A stretch of 64,000 bases of DNA from Trissonchulus latispiculum (GCA_030248195.1 JASAND010012457.1:94494-158493); one strand, 5' to 3'. Shown: positions 22,044 through 31,726, numbered from the stretch's first letter. The notes: generated from the sequence alone by a model not told the origin. A program made the numbers and translations.

Positions 22044-23756
22044 CTACACAACATCATAATGACCGTACGACAAGCTACTAATCCCATCGTCTAAGATGTA
22101 ACGCTTATCATCAAACGCTGACAAACTAATTTTATTTGAAGTCAAAGTGAATAATTGATGTTTGTCGCTTCTGATCATATTCATTACATTTCGGCGAAGA
22201 GATTTATCAAACAGTGTTTCAACATAATCAGTATGACTAAGATACCTTTTCACAACATACTTTTTAACCCCCTTTGCCCTCTTTTTAGCCTCCCCACCAC
22301 ACAAAATACTATACATCTTAGCTCGCAAACCACAAAATTCAGAAATGGGACTACCATTCGTCTCATCTTTCATTTTCCCCATCACCTTTTTATTGGTTGT
22401 GGAAAACAAAAAATGATCGGAATGGTAGTCGCTGAAGTCAAACAAATTACAATCAACAGACATATCTTTATATACATCACTACATTCAATAAAATAACAT
22501 AAACTATCAGTATCTGTAAACAGTAATTTACAATTATCTTTATATTTAGGTACAATATAGTTATAGTGGAAATTGTACATGAGCAGTTTTGACAAATCGA
22601 GTACACTAAACCCAACGTATATAGGTTTGTTGAGCTCGACTGTCGCTCGAGCCATACAGACTGCTACCAAATCCTCATTAAAAGCAGTAGCCCGCTCAAA
22701 ACGAGGGTTTGATACCAATTTGCTGAAACGAGCCTGATCACATACAAGCTCCACATTTATATACTGACGTACATTTTCCATAGTTTTCCCAAAGACAGAA
22801 TTATTTAGCAATTTGAACAAATTCTTTTCAAAATCATTTTTAGCAGCCTTGCGCATCTCAGTGTTAAAGCTGATATATTTATGCATCCATGCAGATTGTC
22901 GAAAAGCAAGGACACGATGCACTCGCTCTAATTTTAGGCCCAGTGATAAATAAAGTTTTAGATTACGAAAATGAATAATATATTTTTGTTTATTGTAAAG
23001 ATTGGGCACGAGCTTGTGCACCTTTGAATCAGCTACATTGAGATCCGCTTTTAGTTGCGTACAGTATGGTGACAACATATAATCAGAAATGATCAATTTC
23101 TCAGGAGCAAGCGGGTAGCCGTTGTGCAATGTATGAAGTTCTTTAGGGTACCCCAAATCAACTTCCAAAACGTAGCCCTCCTCTCCCTCCTCATTCACGT
23201 CCTCCCAATCAATTTTTTCAATTTCCGATTGTGAAAGCCAATGAAAGTTTGCACAAGGCTGTTTTTGACTCATAGCCCACCTATATAAATTGTTAGCATC
23301 CAGATACATAATATATGAAACAGGTAAACTATCATTAAATGAATCCAAATAAGGGTTATTCGCTTTGGCATAACGATGAGAAATCATCGCAACACCTCCA
23401 CGAATACCCTGTTCAAAAAACATGTACTGATTGTTGTCTTTGAGAAGATCCAGCTTGATGTCAGTCAGTTTAAGACAAGCATCCCATCCAAAACTAGGTA
23501 ATGTAATGTAATGGATAGGATCCAAGTCATAATGCTGAAGACAAAAGGCTCTAAAGTTCTCAAACACATCAGCCAGTAGTAATACATCACTTAACAAATA
23601 CAAATCATGATAGCCACCAAGAGTTCGCAAATTAAAGCTTTCCCATACCTTAACGGCATGTTCATAGTCAGCGTCAGAAATGTCCTGTTCTGTTAGATGA
23701 CTGTAGAATGCGTCTTTTGGTGGGAGTCCAGTTTCATCAAATCGCTCTTTGATCAC
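22044..23756 (-). pseudogene. polB: Polinton DNA polymerase B, polymerase-domain part
   Basis: This is the C-terminal 570 residues of a protein-primed family-B polymerase. It opens with the third exonuclease motif region (HDLYLLSDVLLLADVFENFR). It then has motif A (YLDANNLYRWAM, where the family usually has Gly instead of the Arg), motif B (LLNNSVFGKTMENVR) and motif C with both metal-binding Asps (LFTDTDSLCYFIE). The frame begins at a breakpoint where the upstream half ends in another frame, with no ATG, so it is not an independent gene. The polymerase would copy the element's linear genome from terminal-protein-primed ends. The missing exonuclease motifs I and II mean proofreading is lost even if a product were made. 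Confidence 0.9.
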
Positions 23757-24930
23757 TCAGCAAACGATCAAGATCCTTGATCCAGGAATAATGACAATCA
23801 TGCAGAAGCAGATCGATGTGCTTCTCATAGTTGTTCTTAGACAGATACAGAGGAAGAAATGATTTTTCTTCTACTCCAAATACATTGATATTGATACCAT
23901 TGAGTTTTTCGAACTTGTATACATCCTTCAACTTCATAGGCATATCAAGCCCAGAAAAAGCAAGCTCGTCTTCGAATGCTTCATATTTGGATACGCGATA
24001 AGGATGACCTTCTTGTGGGTGCAGTGCAGAAAGCACACTCCAAAGAAAGCATTTGTTATCGTTGTTCTGCACATTTATCACCGCTTTCTTAGACTGAATC
24101 CAACGAGGAAGAGGTTTGTAGGAAGAACCGACAAGAGGGCGATGACGTGCCAGCTGTACATCCATGTGGAGGACCTGATCCACCACCCAATTTGATCCCA
24201 TCCTGAGAAAACTCTCCAGGCGCTTCTTAATTTCACCCTCCGCCAGAACCACCTCCTCAACCAAGGGGGTTCCCAGTTGTACATCATTTGCTTTACAGCA
24301 AAAATGTGCTTCCATCACCTCCCTTTCATCCGTCGCCCGTCGTAACCGGATTCTCACACATAACCAAAACTTGATACCCACCAAGTCTTCCCTTTCCCGA
24401 TTCAAAAGTCCAACCAGTTGTTCCCGAACCTCGCCAAGAAATACCTCCAGATCTCCAAAGAACTCCCTAGGGACCATCTGATAACCACGCAGCCAGCCAT
24501 GAAAAGCTTGTTGGGTAGGAATCAATTCGAAAGCTGGACGCGCTTCCGGCATTGGCATCTCCAATAGTTCTTCATCCGATTCAGTCAAATCAATTGAGTT
24601 ATGATGTTCATCGATTACAGGCATCGGCATCTCTAACAACTCTTCATCCGATTCAGTTAGAGCTTGAAGATCCAGATGAGGCTTCTTAGAAGTTCCAGTC
24701 TCTTCCTGAGTACGTCTTTTTCTCCCACAAATCCTCAAATGCCGCTCCAAGCTGTCCTTCCTGGAGAAACATTTGCCACATTGATGACAAGGCCATGTAC
24801 GACCGGCATGCACCGTTCGCTGATGACGCTTCAAATCCGACTTCTTCTTGAATGATTTTCCACAAGTATCACACTGGTGATCCAATACGTCTTGAGCCAT
24901 AGCGGCTAACTGCTTCAAGTCGTCAGACAT
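23737..24930 (-). pseudogene. polB: Polinton DNA polymerase B, N-terminal part with C2H2 fingers
   Basis: The start is ATG 24928-24930, about 35 bp below a TATAAAAGG box. Two zinc fingers lie at residues 20-41 (C20, C23, H36, H41) and 48-68 (C48, C51, H64, C68). An acidic LTESDEELLEMPMP block is repeated twice near residues 92-130. The last 110 residues are the conserved pre-exonuclease region of animal Polinton polymerases (NDNKCFLWSVLSALHP ... HCHYSWIKDLDRLL). The frame stops shortly after SDQRAI at a deletion of roughly 200-300 residues that removed exonuclease motifs I and II, and the reading continues in the next frame. Confidence 0.85.
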
Positions 24931-24959
24931 TGTACTAAAATGAACAAGAATCGTATACT

Positions 24960-25121
24960 TACCGCCTTTTATAGTTGTTCTCAATGACGTCATTCCATTG
25001 ACGTCATGATTGCAATGATTACACAATCCATGATTGCAATGATTACGCAATCAATGATTGCATGATTACGCAATCAATGATTACGCAATAACTATTTAAG
25101 ACAATAACTTGTCAAATAACA
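24960..25121. promoter_or_regulatory. Divergent promoter between polB and the plus-strand genes
   Basis: A TATA box for polB lies at 24965-24973 on the minus strand. Two perfect CRE palindromes, TGACGTCA, are at 24985-24992 and 24999-25006. Three ATTACGCAAT sites follow at 25042-25051, 25065-25074 and 25080-25089, with a variant at 25017-25026, within about 20-bp tandem repeats of TGATTGCAATGATTACGC type. Such sites suit CREB/ATF and C/EBP- or PAR-type bZIP factors of the host. The sites are seen; binding is inferred. Confidence 0.6.
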
Positions 25122-25214
25122 ATGAACAAACACCTGATTGCAACATTGGTTGTAGCAGTACTTGCTACTGTATTCTTGTGTAAATTATCATGTCAATGTA
25201 AGACAAAGTCTTGA
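25122..25214 (+). CDS. Possible 30-residue membrane microprotein
   Basis: ATG at 25122 opens a short frame with a Lys near the N-terminus, a hydrophobic stretch (LIATLVVAVLATVFL), then Cys and Lys residues, ending at TGA 25212-25214. It is the first plus-strand frame after the divergent promoter and could encode a small membrane or secreted peptide. It is too short for certainty; conservation in related Polintons is unknown. Confidence 0.3.
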   Translation: MNKHLIATLVVAVLATVFLCKLSCQCKTKS

Positions 25215-25271
25215 ATCAGCAGCACTTTACCCCATGTTAATGAGTCTTGGAATGTTGATCTTGGCTACAGA

Positions 25272-25583
25272 ATGGCTCTCGATAAGAAAATTTATGAAGA
25301 TGAAGTTGAACTCAGGGTTGTCATAGAAACTGGAGTGAATCCTCATGCTACGTGTGGTGAGCGCCTCCTAATGCTGGAAGATATGTGTGCAGACATATTC
25401 CGAAGACTAAACTTTAATGGATCTGTGGTTGGACAATGCCAAGTTGGTCCGCATACTAGAAAATTTTATTGGAAATCACCAGCTACAACTGACTTAACTC
25501 ATGTATTATTGCGACTTGATATCGAAAAGGTATTTGACAATGACTCATCGATTGTTTGCTTCTTCTTTGACCTACTGACCTAA
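25272..25583 (+). CDS. Hypothetical Polinton protein, 103 aa
   Basis: A complete frame starts at ATG 25272 and ends at 25583. It is followed closely by AATAAA near 25604. The sequence is acidic and mixed (MALDKKIYEDEVELRVVIET at the start), with paired Cys residues near 28 and 40 and an aromatic C-terminus. There is no signal or membrane segment. It sits in the early region next to the polymerase promoter, where Polintons carry variable accessory genes. I do not recognise the family. Confidence 0.5.
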   Translation: MALDKKIYEDEVELRVVIETGVNPHATCGERLLMLEDMCADIFRRLNFNGSVVGQCQVGPHTRKFYWKSPATTDLTHVLLRLDIEKVFDNDSSIVCFFFDLLT

Positions 25584-25664
25584 TTTCAAACAGATATAAG
25601 CAAATAAATTGGAACCTTAATTAGTTTGTATGGATTCTGTCGTGCGTGTTGCGGTTTCGGAGCT

Positions 25665-26273
25665 ATGTCGAGGTTCAAACTCAAGGCTATTGCGGAACAA
25701 AATGCGAAACTGACGCGGGGGAAGACGAGTGAAAATGGTGATAATGATTCCAGCTCTGAAGATGAAAGTAATAAGCTTAGTTCCTACTGGCCGCCTTCTG
25801 CAGCGCCATGGGTTCCACCACCGCAACCACAGAAGAATTTATACGAGTCCTTTGTTGCGGAGATGATGGCAGTCACCAACTCTGAACCAACAGCACCCTG
25901 GGAGCGACTCTATTTACTTGGTTTTGCCAAAGAAGTGGAGCGTTTGGCTAGATATTTCTCAAAAGTCAGCTTTGAATGTCTTGGATGTCTGCTGACGTGT
26001 CTTTCACAACAAGACCATACTTGTCTGGATACATATCGAAACTACTTGGATAGTCACTTTCAATATTTGGTTGAAGAAGCTGTCACTATGGAAGATGTGA
26101 TGAAGAGAACAAACGTGTCTATCGACATGACTGAACCTGAACAGTGGGATGTCTGTTCTGTTGACTTTAACTGTAGAACCATATGGCGTCCTTTGATTTA
26201 TCTTGCTATTCTTAAAGACTATGTAATGTTCCCTATTGAATGGAGAAAAGCTGTTGACAGTGTGCATATGTAA
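25665..26273 (+). CDS. Hypothetical Polinton protein, 202 aa
   Basis: ATG 25665 is chosen because the frame upstream has no ATG. The N-terminal 50 residues are polar and low-complexity (SENGDNDSSSEDESNK), followed by a Pro/Trp linker (YWPPSAAPWVPPPQPQ). A compact helical domain of about 140 residues follows with several Cys and Trp (VERLARYFSKVSFECLGCLL, IWRPLIYLAILKDYVMFPIE). Some Polintons and adintoviruses carry Bcl-2-like or oncogene-like accessory proteins at this position. The helical C-terminal domain is compatible, but no BH1 NWGR or LxCxE motif is visible, so the function is unassigned. Confidence 0.5.
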   Translation: MSRFKLKAIAEQNAKLTRGKTSENGDNDSSSEDESNKLSSYWPPSAAPWVPPPQPQKNLYESFVAEMMAVTNSEPTAPWERLYLLGFAKEVERLARYFSKVSFECLGCLLTCLSQQDHTCLDTYRNYLDSHFQYLVEEAVTMEDVMKRTNVSIDMTEPEQWDVCSVDFNCRTIWRPLIYLAILKDYVMFPIEWRKAVDSVHM

Positions 26274-26328
26274 CTGTTGTATAATGTATATAAGCAATTA
26301 CTGTATGTGTAAATTATTGTAAATAAAC

Positions 26329-26928
26329 ATGGATGTGCGTCTCAAGTGTCCATTTAGCATGTTAGTGGTAGGACCATCTGGTAGTGGCAAGTCTCAATTT
26401 ACGTCTAAGCTGTTAGCGAGTAGGTACCTAATGAAGGACTCTCCTACGAGGGTAGTTTGGTGCTATAGTGTTTGGCAGCCACTTTACAACAATCTGGACT
26501 ATGAGTTTAGACAAGGCTTGCCAGATGAGGAGCTATTGAAGGAAGGAAATATGCTTTTAGTCTTAGATGATCTAATGAGCGAGTCACCAGAAGTGTTGGC
26601 AAATGTTTTCACAAAGTACAGCCATCACTACAACATCAGTTGCATTGCCTTACTGCAGAACCTGTTTCCAAAGAATTATCGGACTATATCTCTGAACGCA
26701 AACTATATAGTTCTGATGAAAAATACTCGCGATCGGGCTCAAATCAGTCACTTGGCGAGACAGGTATTTCCAGGCAAGGGTAAATTTCTGATTGAAGCCT
26801 TTGAAGACGCCACTAAAGAGCCCTATTCCTATTTGCTACTGGACTTTAAACCCGAATCACATGACCAGACTCGGGTTATAAGTGGCATTCTTCCTGGAGA
26901 AGAGCCCGTAGCCTATATAAGCAAGTAA
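26329..26928 (+). CDS. DNA-packaging ATPase (FtsK/HerA, A32-like)
   Basis: 199 residues. Walker A is GPSGSGKS (residues 15-22) and Walker B is MLLVLDD (75-81). This is the usual length of Polinton packaging ATPases, which pump the genome into the preformed capsid. The frame is intact. A TATATAAGC box lies about 40 bp before the ATG at 26329, and the gene is followed 7 bp later by the next frame. It is one of the few late genes here without a visible lesion. Confidence 0.9.
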   Translation: MDVRLKCPFSMLVVGPSGSGKSQFTSKLLASRYLMKDSPTRVVWCYSVWQPLYNNLDYEFRQGLPDEELLKEGNMLLVLDDLMSESPEVLANVFTKYSHHYNISCIALLQNLFPKNYRTISLNANYIVLMKNTRDRAQISHLARQVFPGKGKFLIEAFEDATKEPYSYLLLDFKPESHDQTRVISGILPGEEPVAYISK

Positions 26929-26935
26929 AAATTTG

Positions 26936-27283
26936 ATGCAATCATTCAGTATGGGTTTATATCGTCTGCGTAAACACTATAAAAAGCTACACTCTGTAGC
27001 TGGAACTTCTCCTACTCAACGCAAGTCTCTACTTCATAGCTCCAGCGACGACTTTCACCGGTGTATTTGCGAATGCGCACTGAATGTGCTCAAGGGAAAT
27101 ATTCCTATATCTGCAGATCAAAAGAAACGTCTAAGTCGTCATAAGGAAGTCCTCAGGAAGATTACTAATCCTAGGAGTGGTCTAAAGCATAAGCGAAAGC
27201 TCATTGTACAAAGTGGTGGTAACTTTCTGCTTGCTCTCATACCAGCAATTGCAGGAGCGATTGGCTCACTACTAGGAAGATGA
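26936..27283 (+). CDS. Conserved Polinton late protein with C-terminal membrane segment
   Basis: 115 residues from ATG 26936, preceded by a TATATAAGC box that overlaps the end of the ATPase gene. The body is very basic (many Lys, Arg and His) with the block ALNVLKGNIPISADQKKRL seen in small late proteins of animal Polintons. The C-terminus FLLALIPAIAGAIGSLLGR is hydrophobic, Gly-rich and possibly membrane-active. It ends overlapping the next ATG (ATGA at 27280-27283). The precise role in the virion is unknown; a core or membrane-penetration protein is possible. Confidence 0.6.
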   Translation: MQSFSMGLYRLRKHYKKLHSVAGTSPTQRKSLLHSSSDDFHRCICECALNVLKGNIPISADQKKRLSRHKEVLRKITNPRSGLKHKRKLIVQSGGNFLLALIPAIAGAIGSLLGR

Positions 27284-28124
27284 CAAGCTTCAGGAAAATG
27301 AAACTAGTACCATACGATAGCAACTGGAAGCAACCTGTTGCTAACAAGTTGACACAGCTAAGAAATGATATTTTATTATCTCATATATTTTATCATGAAG
27401 GCAATATTTTATCTCATGAAGGAAATGATGAAACAGTGAAGAAGTTTCAACAGCTGTTGTCTCAATATAGTCATTACCTTGGTAAGACACCAAAGGTAAA
27501 TCGTAAACCTGAAGCACTTGTGTCAAAGACGTTTGATGATGTTGACTTTGCTAGTTTCTCTGACGATGAACCGACGATTGATGAACAAACGATTGATGAA
27601 CAGGAATTGACTGCAGTAACAGATCAACTCGCTCGAAATCCAGACATACGTGGAATGAGACTGGAGAAATACTGTTCCACAATGTGCGAGTGCCAAACAC
27701 TAACATTGTGAACTTGCTTGAATCTCATCTTACTGGAACAGCAGGAGAACCTGGTCAGCCTATATTTGAAGCTGCCCCTCAAGAGATGCTAGTGGATCAA
27801 CCATCTCGAAAAAGAGAGGCTGCTCCACAAGATGAAGCTATAAAAAGACAGCGTTTAGGACACGAAACTACCAGTAATCAGAAGGCTATTCATAGACGCT
27901 GGCAAAGAAAGCAACTGGCGGCAAAGCAGCACTTTAAGAAACGACGTTTAATTGCAAAGCAGTTGGTCAGACCAAAGTATCTTGGTAAACGGCGGCTGGA
28001 TCCTGAAAAGTATTTAGCAAAGCGACCTACTATTGAACACCGATTCTACACAATTCATCAACCTAAATGGATCGGGAGCACCAAGTTGAAGGAAAGCGTG
28101 TCAAGTCAAAAGGAGGTCCTTTGA
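27280..28124 (+). pseudogene. Polinton late protein, frameshifted
   Basis: One gene appears as two overlapping frames, 27280-27711 and 27684-28124. The first begins MTSFRKMKLVPYDSNW, the usual start of this Polinton protein, and leaves its expected frame near 27651. From there the downstream frame resumes with conserved-looking residues (RVPNTNIVNLLESHL). A lost single base explains it. The C-terminal part is strongly basic, with RRWQRKQLAAKQHFKKRR-type runs. The protein occurs in many animal Polintons between the ATPase and integrase, but its function is not established; it may bind DNA in the virion core. Confidence 0.55.
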
Positions 28125-28222
28125 TGAAGCGTGCAAAAATTGTCAATTTTGCAAAACGTAAACGAAAGGAGGACTGGCCAGAACGTCTTGAGCCCAAGTC
28201 TAAAAGGTTTAGATGGATTTAA
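28067..28222 (+). CDS. Possible 51-residue basic protein overlapping its neighbours
   Basis: A frame from ATG 28067 to TAA 28222 overlaps the end of the preceding gene in another frame and the first codons of the integrase. It is extremely Lys/Arg-rich (KRAKIVNFAKRKRKEDW). It could be a small core protein like adenovirus mu/pX, or only the frameshifted continuation of the preceding gene's basic tail. Confidence 0.3.
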   Translation: MDREHQVEGKRVKSKGGPLMKRAKIVNFAKRKRKEDWPERLEPKSKRFRWI

Positions 28223-29260
28223 ATCGTCTCTATTACACTCCTGGCCTACCTACAGCATATTCAGGAGTATCTCGTCTGGTCAAAGCAGTTAAAGACAGGA
28301 AGAAAGTCAAAGCATGGCTACTTCGTCAAGATCCATATACTCTTCACAAACAGGCAAGAAAGAAGCTAAGCATCGAACCTAGAGTCTATGTTCCTGGAAT
28401 TGATGCACAGTGGGCGGCTGATTTGTGTGACATGGGTAATATAGCTAAATACAACGATGGATTCCGTTACATGCTGACAGTGATTGATGTGTTTTCCAAG
28501 TATGCCTGGGCCAAGCCTGTGAGAACAAAAGGTGGAAAAGATGTTACTGAAGCTTTCCAGAAGATTCTAATTGGAACTATTCGAAGACCTGAAAAGTTGG
28601 AAACTGACCGTGGGAAGGAGTTTTACAACCACGATTTCCAACATATGCTCAGTCTTTACGATATTGATCACTTTTCAACATACAGTGTTCATAAAAGTGC
28701 TACCATAGAAAGGTTCAACAGAACCCTAAAGAATTTGCTGTATAGATATTTTACAGCAAAGAGCACTTATCGATGGCTGGATGTTTTACTTGATATGCTG
28801 CAAACTTACAATTCGCGTCAACATAGAAGTAAAGATGGCTCCAAAGGACGTGAACGCCTCAAACGAAGCAATAGTATACAACAACTTGTACAAGAAAAAG
28901 GTGAAAAGAGAAGAGAGGCTGTATGAAGGACAGCTGGTTAGAATGAGCAAAGTGAAGGCACTCTTTGAGAAGGGCTATCTACCAAGCTATACTGAAGAAT
29001 TGTTTACGATTAGTGAGGTTATACCAGGTCATCCAAATCGCTATGTCCTAAAGAATTTCATGGATGAAACTATAAAAGGAAAATTTGTTGCCCAAGAACT
29101 TCAACCAGTCGACAAAGACTCTGACGACATTTGGAAGATTGAAAAGATTTTGCGAACAAGGAAAGGTCCTCAAGGTATTGAATACTTGGTCAAGTGGCAA
29201 GGATATCCAGCAAAGTTTAATTCATATGTTAAAGAAGGCGACATTGTCAATCTAGCGTGA
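28213..29260 (+). pseudogene. Polinton retroviral-type integrase with chromodomain, frameshifted
   Basis: The core has D70 (AQWAADLCDM), D132 (LETDRGKEFYN) and E166 (ATIERFNRTLK), with the D-E spacing of the DD35E family. The frame from 28213 stops at 28926. The true continuation runs in another frame to 29260, so one extra base lies near 28834. The C-terminal part carries an SH3-like barrel region (LYEGQLVRMSKVK) and ends in a chromodomain (WKIEKILRTRK, YLVKWQGYPAKFNSYV). The integrase joins the element's ends to host DNA and makes 6-bp duplications; the chromodomain probably steers target choice. As it stands the gene cannot make a full-length product. Confidence 0.9.
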
Positions 29261-30018
29261 TGTATCTATTTCTACCATCCAACAGTTCAATGGATCATTT
29301 TCCTGATAACACGTTGGCAAACTTTCGAGTGAAATTGGCTAAACCGTTGATCTTACATGGACAACATGAAGTGGCTCTAGTGGAGTTGATTTATCCAAAC
29401 TCATTCCTAACCTTCCAATCATCAGATGCCACAATATATTTTCATGGCGACAAAGAGGCAGACTACAAGGTCATAGGCAAGATTGTCTTGCGATCTGGTC
29501 ATTATTCATCAGCTGAAGAACTCGTTGAACAATTGAGTCCATTTGATGAAATGGGTGTACACATTGACTGGGTACCAGAGAAGAAACGTTACCGCGTCAA
29601 ATACAATAATCCAAAAGATTTTCACCACATATCCCTCAGTCCAGTACTATCCTACATTCTTGGCTTCAATTCTGGATCTAATTATTTCCATTTCTACTCT
29701 GAATCAACCTACGCTGACTTTCCTCCTAACTTTGGGAGTGTGCAAAATAGTATGTTTGTTTACTCTGACTTGGTTGACCATCAGAGAGTTGGAGATGCCA
29801 TGGCACCGTTGCTTCGAGTGGTAAATACCTCAACCAATACTCCTGGAATAACTATTTCTGAAAAGTATATAAAGCCCTACTATCTGGACATGGCCAAGTC
29901 ATCGGTTGATGTCGTCCATATCCAAATCAGAACATCAAGTGGCCTACCATTTCCATTTCTAAGCAGCAGTCCTTTAATCTTGAAACTTCATATTAGACCA
30001 AAGCTGCTGGCATCATAA
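29260..30018 (+). CDS. Minor capsid protein (penton-like)
   Basis: 252 residues from ATG 29260, overlapping the integrase stop. The start LFLPSNSSMDHFPDNTLANF and the following block HGQHEVALVELIYPNSFL are the signature of the Polinton penton protein, a single jelly-roll forming the capsid vertices. Further landmarks are NSMFVYSDLVDHQRVGDAMA and PLLRVV, then a C-terminal beta-rich part. The frame is intact and ends overlapping the next ATG at 30018. The length matches the family (about 240-280). Confidence 0.85.
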   Translation: MYLFLPSNSSMDHFPDNTLANFRVKLAKPLILHGQHEVALVELIYPNSFLTFQSSDATIYFHGDKEADYKVIGKIVLRSGHYSSAEELVEQLSPFDEMGVHIDWVPEKKRYRVKYNNPKDFHHISLSPVLSYILGFNSGSNYFHFYSESTYADFPPNFGSVQNSMFVYSDLVDHQRVGDAMAPLLRVVNTSTNTPGITISEKYIKPYYLDMAKSSVDVVHIQIRTSSGLPFPFLSSSPLILKLHIRPKLLAS

Positions 30019-30434
30019 TGTATTCTCACGATCAACAGATGATGAATGACTATTATGCAAACCAGGCATCTGGTAATCTTGCATACTTTTCGGGACCATC
30101 AATCCAACAAGGACATGGGTTGGGTGGTCTGTTTGGTAGCTTATTCAGAGGCGTGGTACCCTTCTTCACCAAGACCGTTGCTCCTCTATTAAGGTCTGGT
30201 GCTAAAGCAATCGGTCAAGAAGCTCTGAGAACTGGAGTCAATGTTGCTCACGACATTGTAAGAGGTGAGGATCCACTGGAGTCATTGGAAACTAGAGGAA
30301 ACCAAGTTGGTCTCAGGCTTGGACATAAAGCAGTGAATAAGATTATGGGTAAAAGACCAACACCTCGAAAAGGTATAAAAGGGGCAAAAAGACAACGACA
30401 TCAAGACATATTCAGTAATGGCTCTGATTCATGA
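30018..30434 (+). CDS. pVI-like minor virion protein
   Basis: 138 residues. An N-terminal Tyr/Gln/Asn-rich stretch is followed by a Gly-rich amphipathic segment (GHGLGGLFGSLFRGVVPFF), a helical linker and a basic tail (GKRPTPRKGIKGAKRQR). This layout is that of Polinton proteins compared with adenovirus pVI, which lines the inside of the capsid and disrupts membranes on entry. The frame is intact and its 3' end overlaps the start of the major capsid gene. The homology is inferred from position and composition. Confidence 0.65.
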   Translation: MYSHDQQMMNDYYANQASGNLAYFSGPSIQQGHGLGGLFGSLFRGVVPFFTKTVAPLLRSGAKAIGQEALRTGVNVAHDIVRGEDPLESLETRGNQVGLRLGHKAVNKIMGKRPTPRKGIKGAKRQRHQDIFSNGSDS

Positions 30435-31726
30435 GCGGTCCTGTCCTTGCGTCTCCACACAGTTGGATATCTCTTCAAGCTGCCAGGTACTCAGACAAGT
30501 CAGGAGAAGAGCAACTATGTACCCTACTATCCTTTGGCAAATACAACTGATGGCGGACCAATAGAGTTTGACATAAAGCCATCTCCTCATTATACAGATC
30601 TGTCTGATACGAGGCTCTATATTGCAGCCAAGATTGTACTAGCTGGTGGAAATGCGTTTGCTAATGATGTAAAAGTAGCACCAGTTAATATGCTACTACA
30701 CGCACTTTTTTCCAAGGTGGATGTCCATGTTTGTAATCGAATGATCACTCAAAGTACAGGAACGTATCCATGGAAGGCGGCATTTGAGACTCTACTAAAC
30801 TTTGGTAGTGATGCTAAAGGAAGTCAGCTAAGCTCAATCTTATACTATAAAGATACAGAAATGGAAGATGTGAATGCAGCAGCATCTGCGAGTAATACTG
30901 GACTAGCGAAGCGTTGGGTACGGACAGCAGGCAGTAGGCTGTTTGAACTTTATGGACCTCTTCATGTGGATTTGTTCTTTCAAGACAAGTATCTATTGAG
31001 TAATGTACCTATTCGGATCAAGCTGATAAGAAGTTCTCCAGAGTTTTGTTTAATGTCTGGAGAGGATGTGACTCAGAAGTTTAAGATTGAAATCAGTGAA
31101 GCTATACTTTGGGTTCGACATGTGCAGATTGCTCCAAGCGTATCACTGGCTCATGAAAAGGCACTATCTCTTGGGAATGCACTATATCCTGTCAACAGAA
31201 CCGAGATTGAAGTGCTTACAGTTCCCTTCAACACTCGATCTGCATCACGTGACAATTTCTTTGCTGGGCACATACCAAAGAAGCTGGTGTTTGCAATGAT
31301 TACGAATAACGCTATGAATGGGCGTTACAGCAACAACCCGTTTAACTTTCAAACATTCGATTTGGACAATTTGGAGTTAACTATTGATGGAGAACCGGTG
31401 GCGGGATGTCCTATGAAACTTAGTGACAAACGGATGATCAGAGCGTATGCAAACCTATTTAACGTGAAGAACAAGTCCTACTCTGACTCTGGAACAGATA
31501 TAAGCTATCCAAATTTTCAAAGTGGATATGCCATGTTCTGCTTTGATCTAACTCCTGACGGGTGTGGAAATTCCACTTGGAACTGAGTAGACAGGGAAAC
31601 CTACGACTGAGCCTGCAGTTTGCTAGCAATCTGGTGCAAACAATCAATGTTATCGTCTATGGTGAATTTGAAAGCATCATCGAGATAACAAGATCTCGTG
31701 AGCTATTAATGGACTACAAGGCCTAA
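30418..31726 (+). pseudogene. Major capsid protein (double jelly-roll), two frameshifts
   Basis: ATG 30418 starts about 40 bp after a TATAAAAGG box, inside the end of the preceding gene. The family start (a Cys-containing N-terminus leading to QLDI) is separated from the rest (FKLPGTQTSQEKSNYVPYYP) by two extra bases near 30470. The main body, 30447-31560, has the expected blocks IEFDIKPSPHYTDLSDTRLY, RMITQSTGTYPWKAAFETLL and YANLFNVKNKSYSDSGTDIS. Near 31560 the frame is lost again, and the conserved tail (about 50 residues) continues in another frame to TAA 31724-31726. Full length would be near 435 residues, normal for Polinton hexon-like proteins. It cannot be translated whole as it stands. 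Confidence 0.9.
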
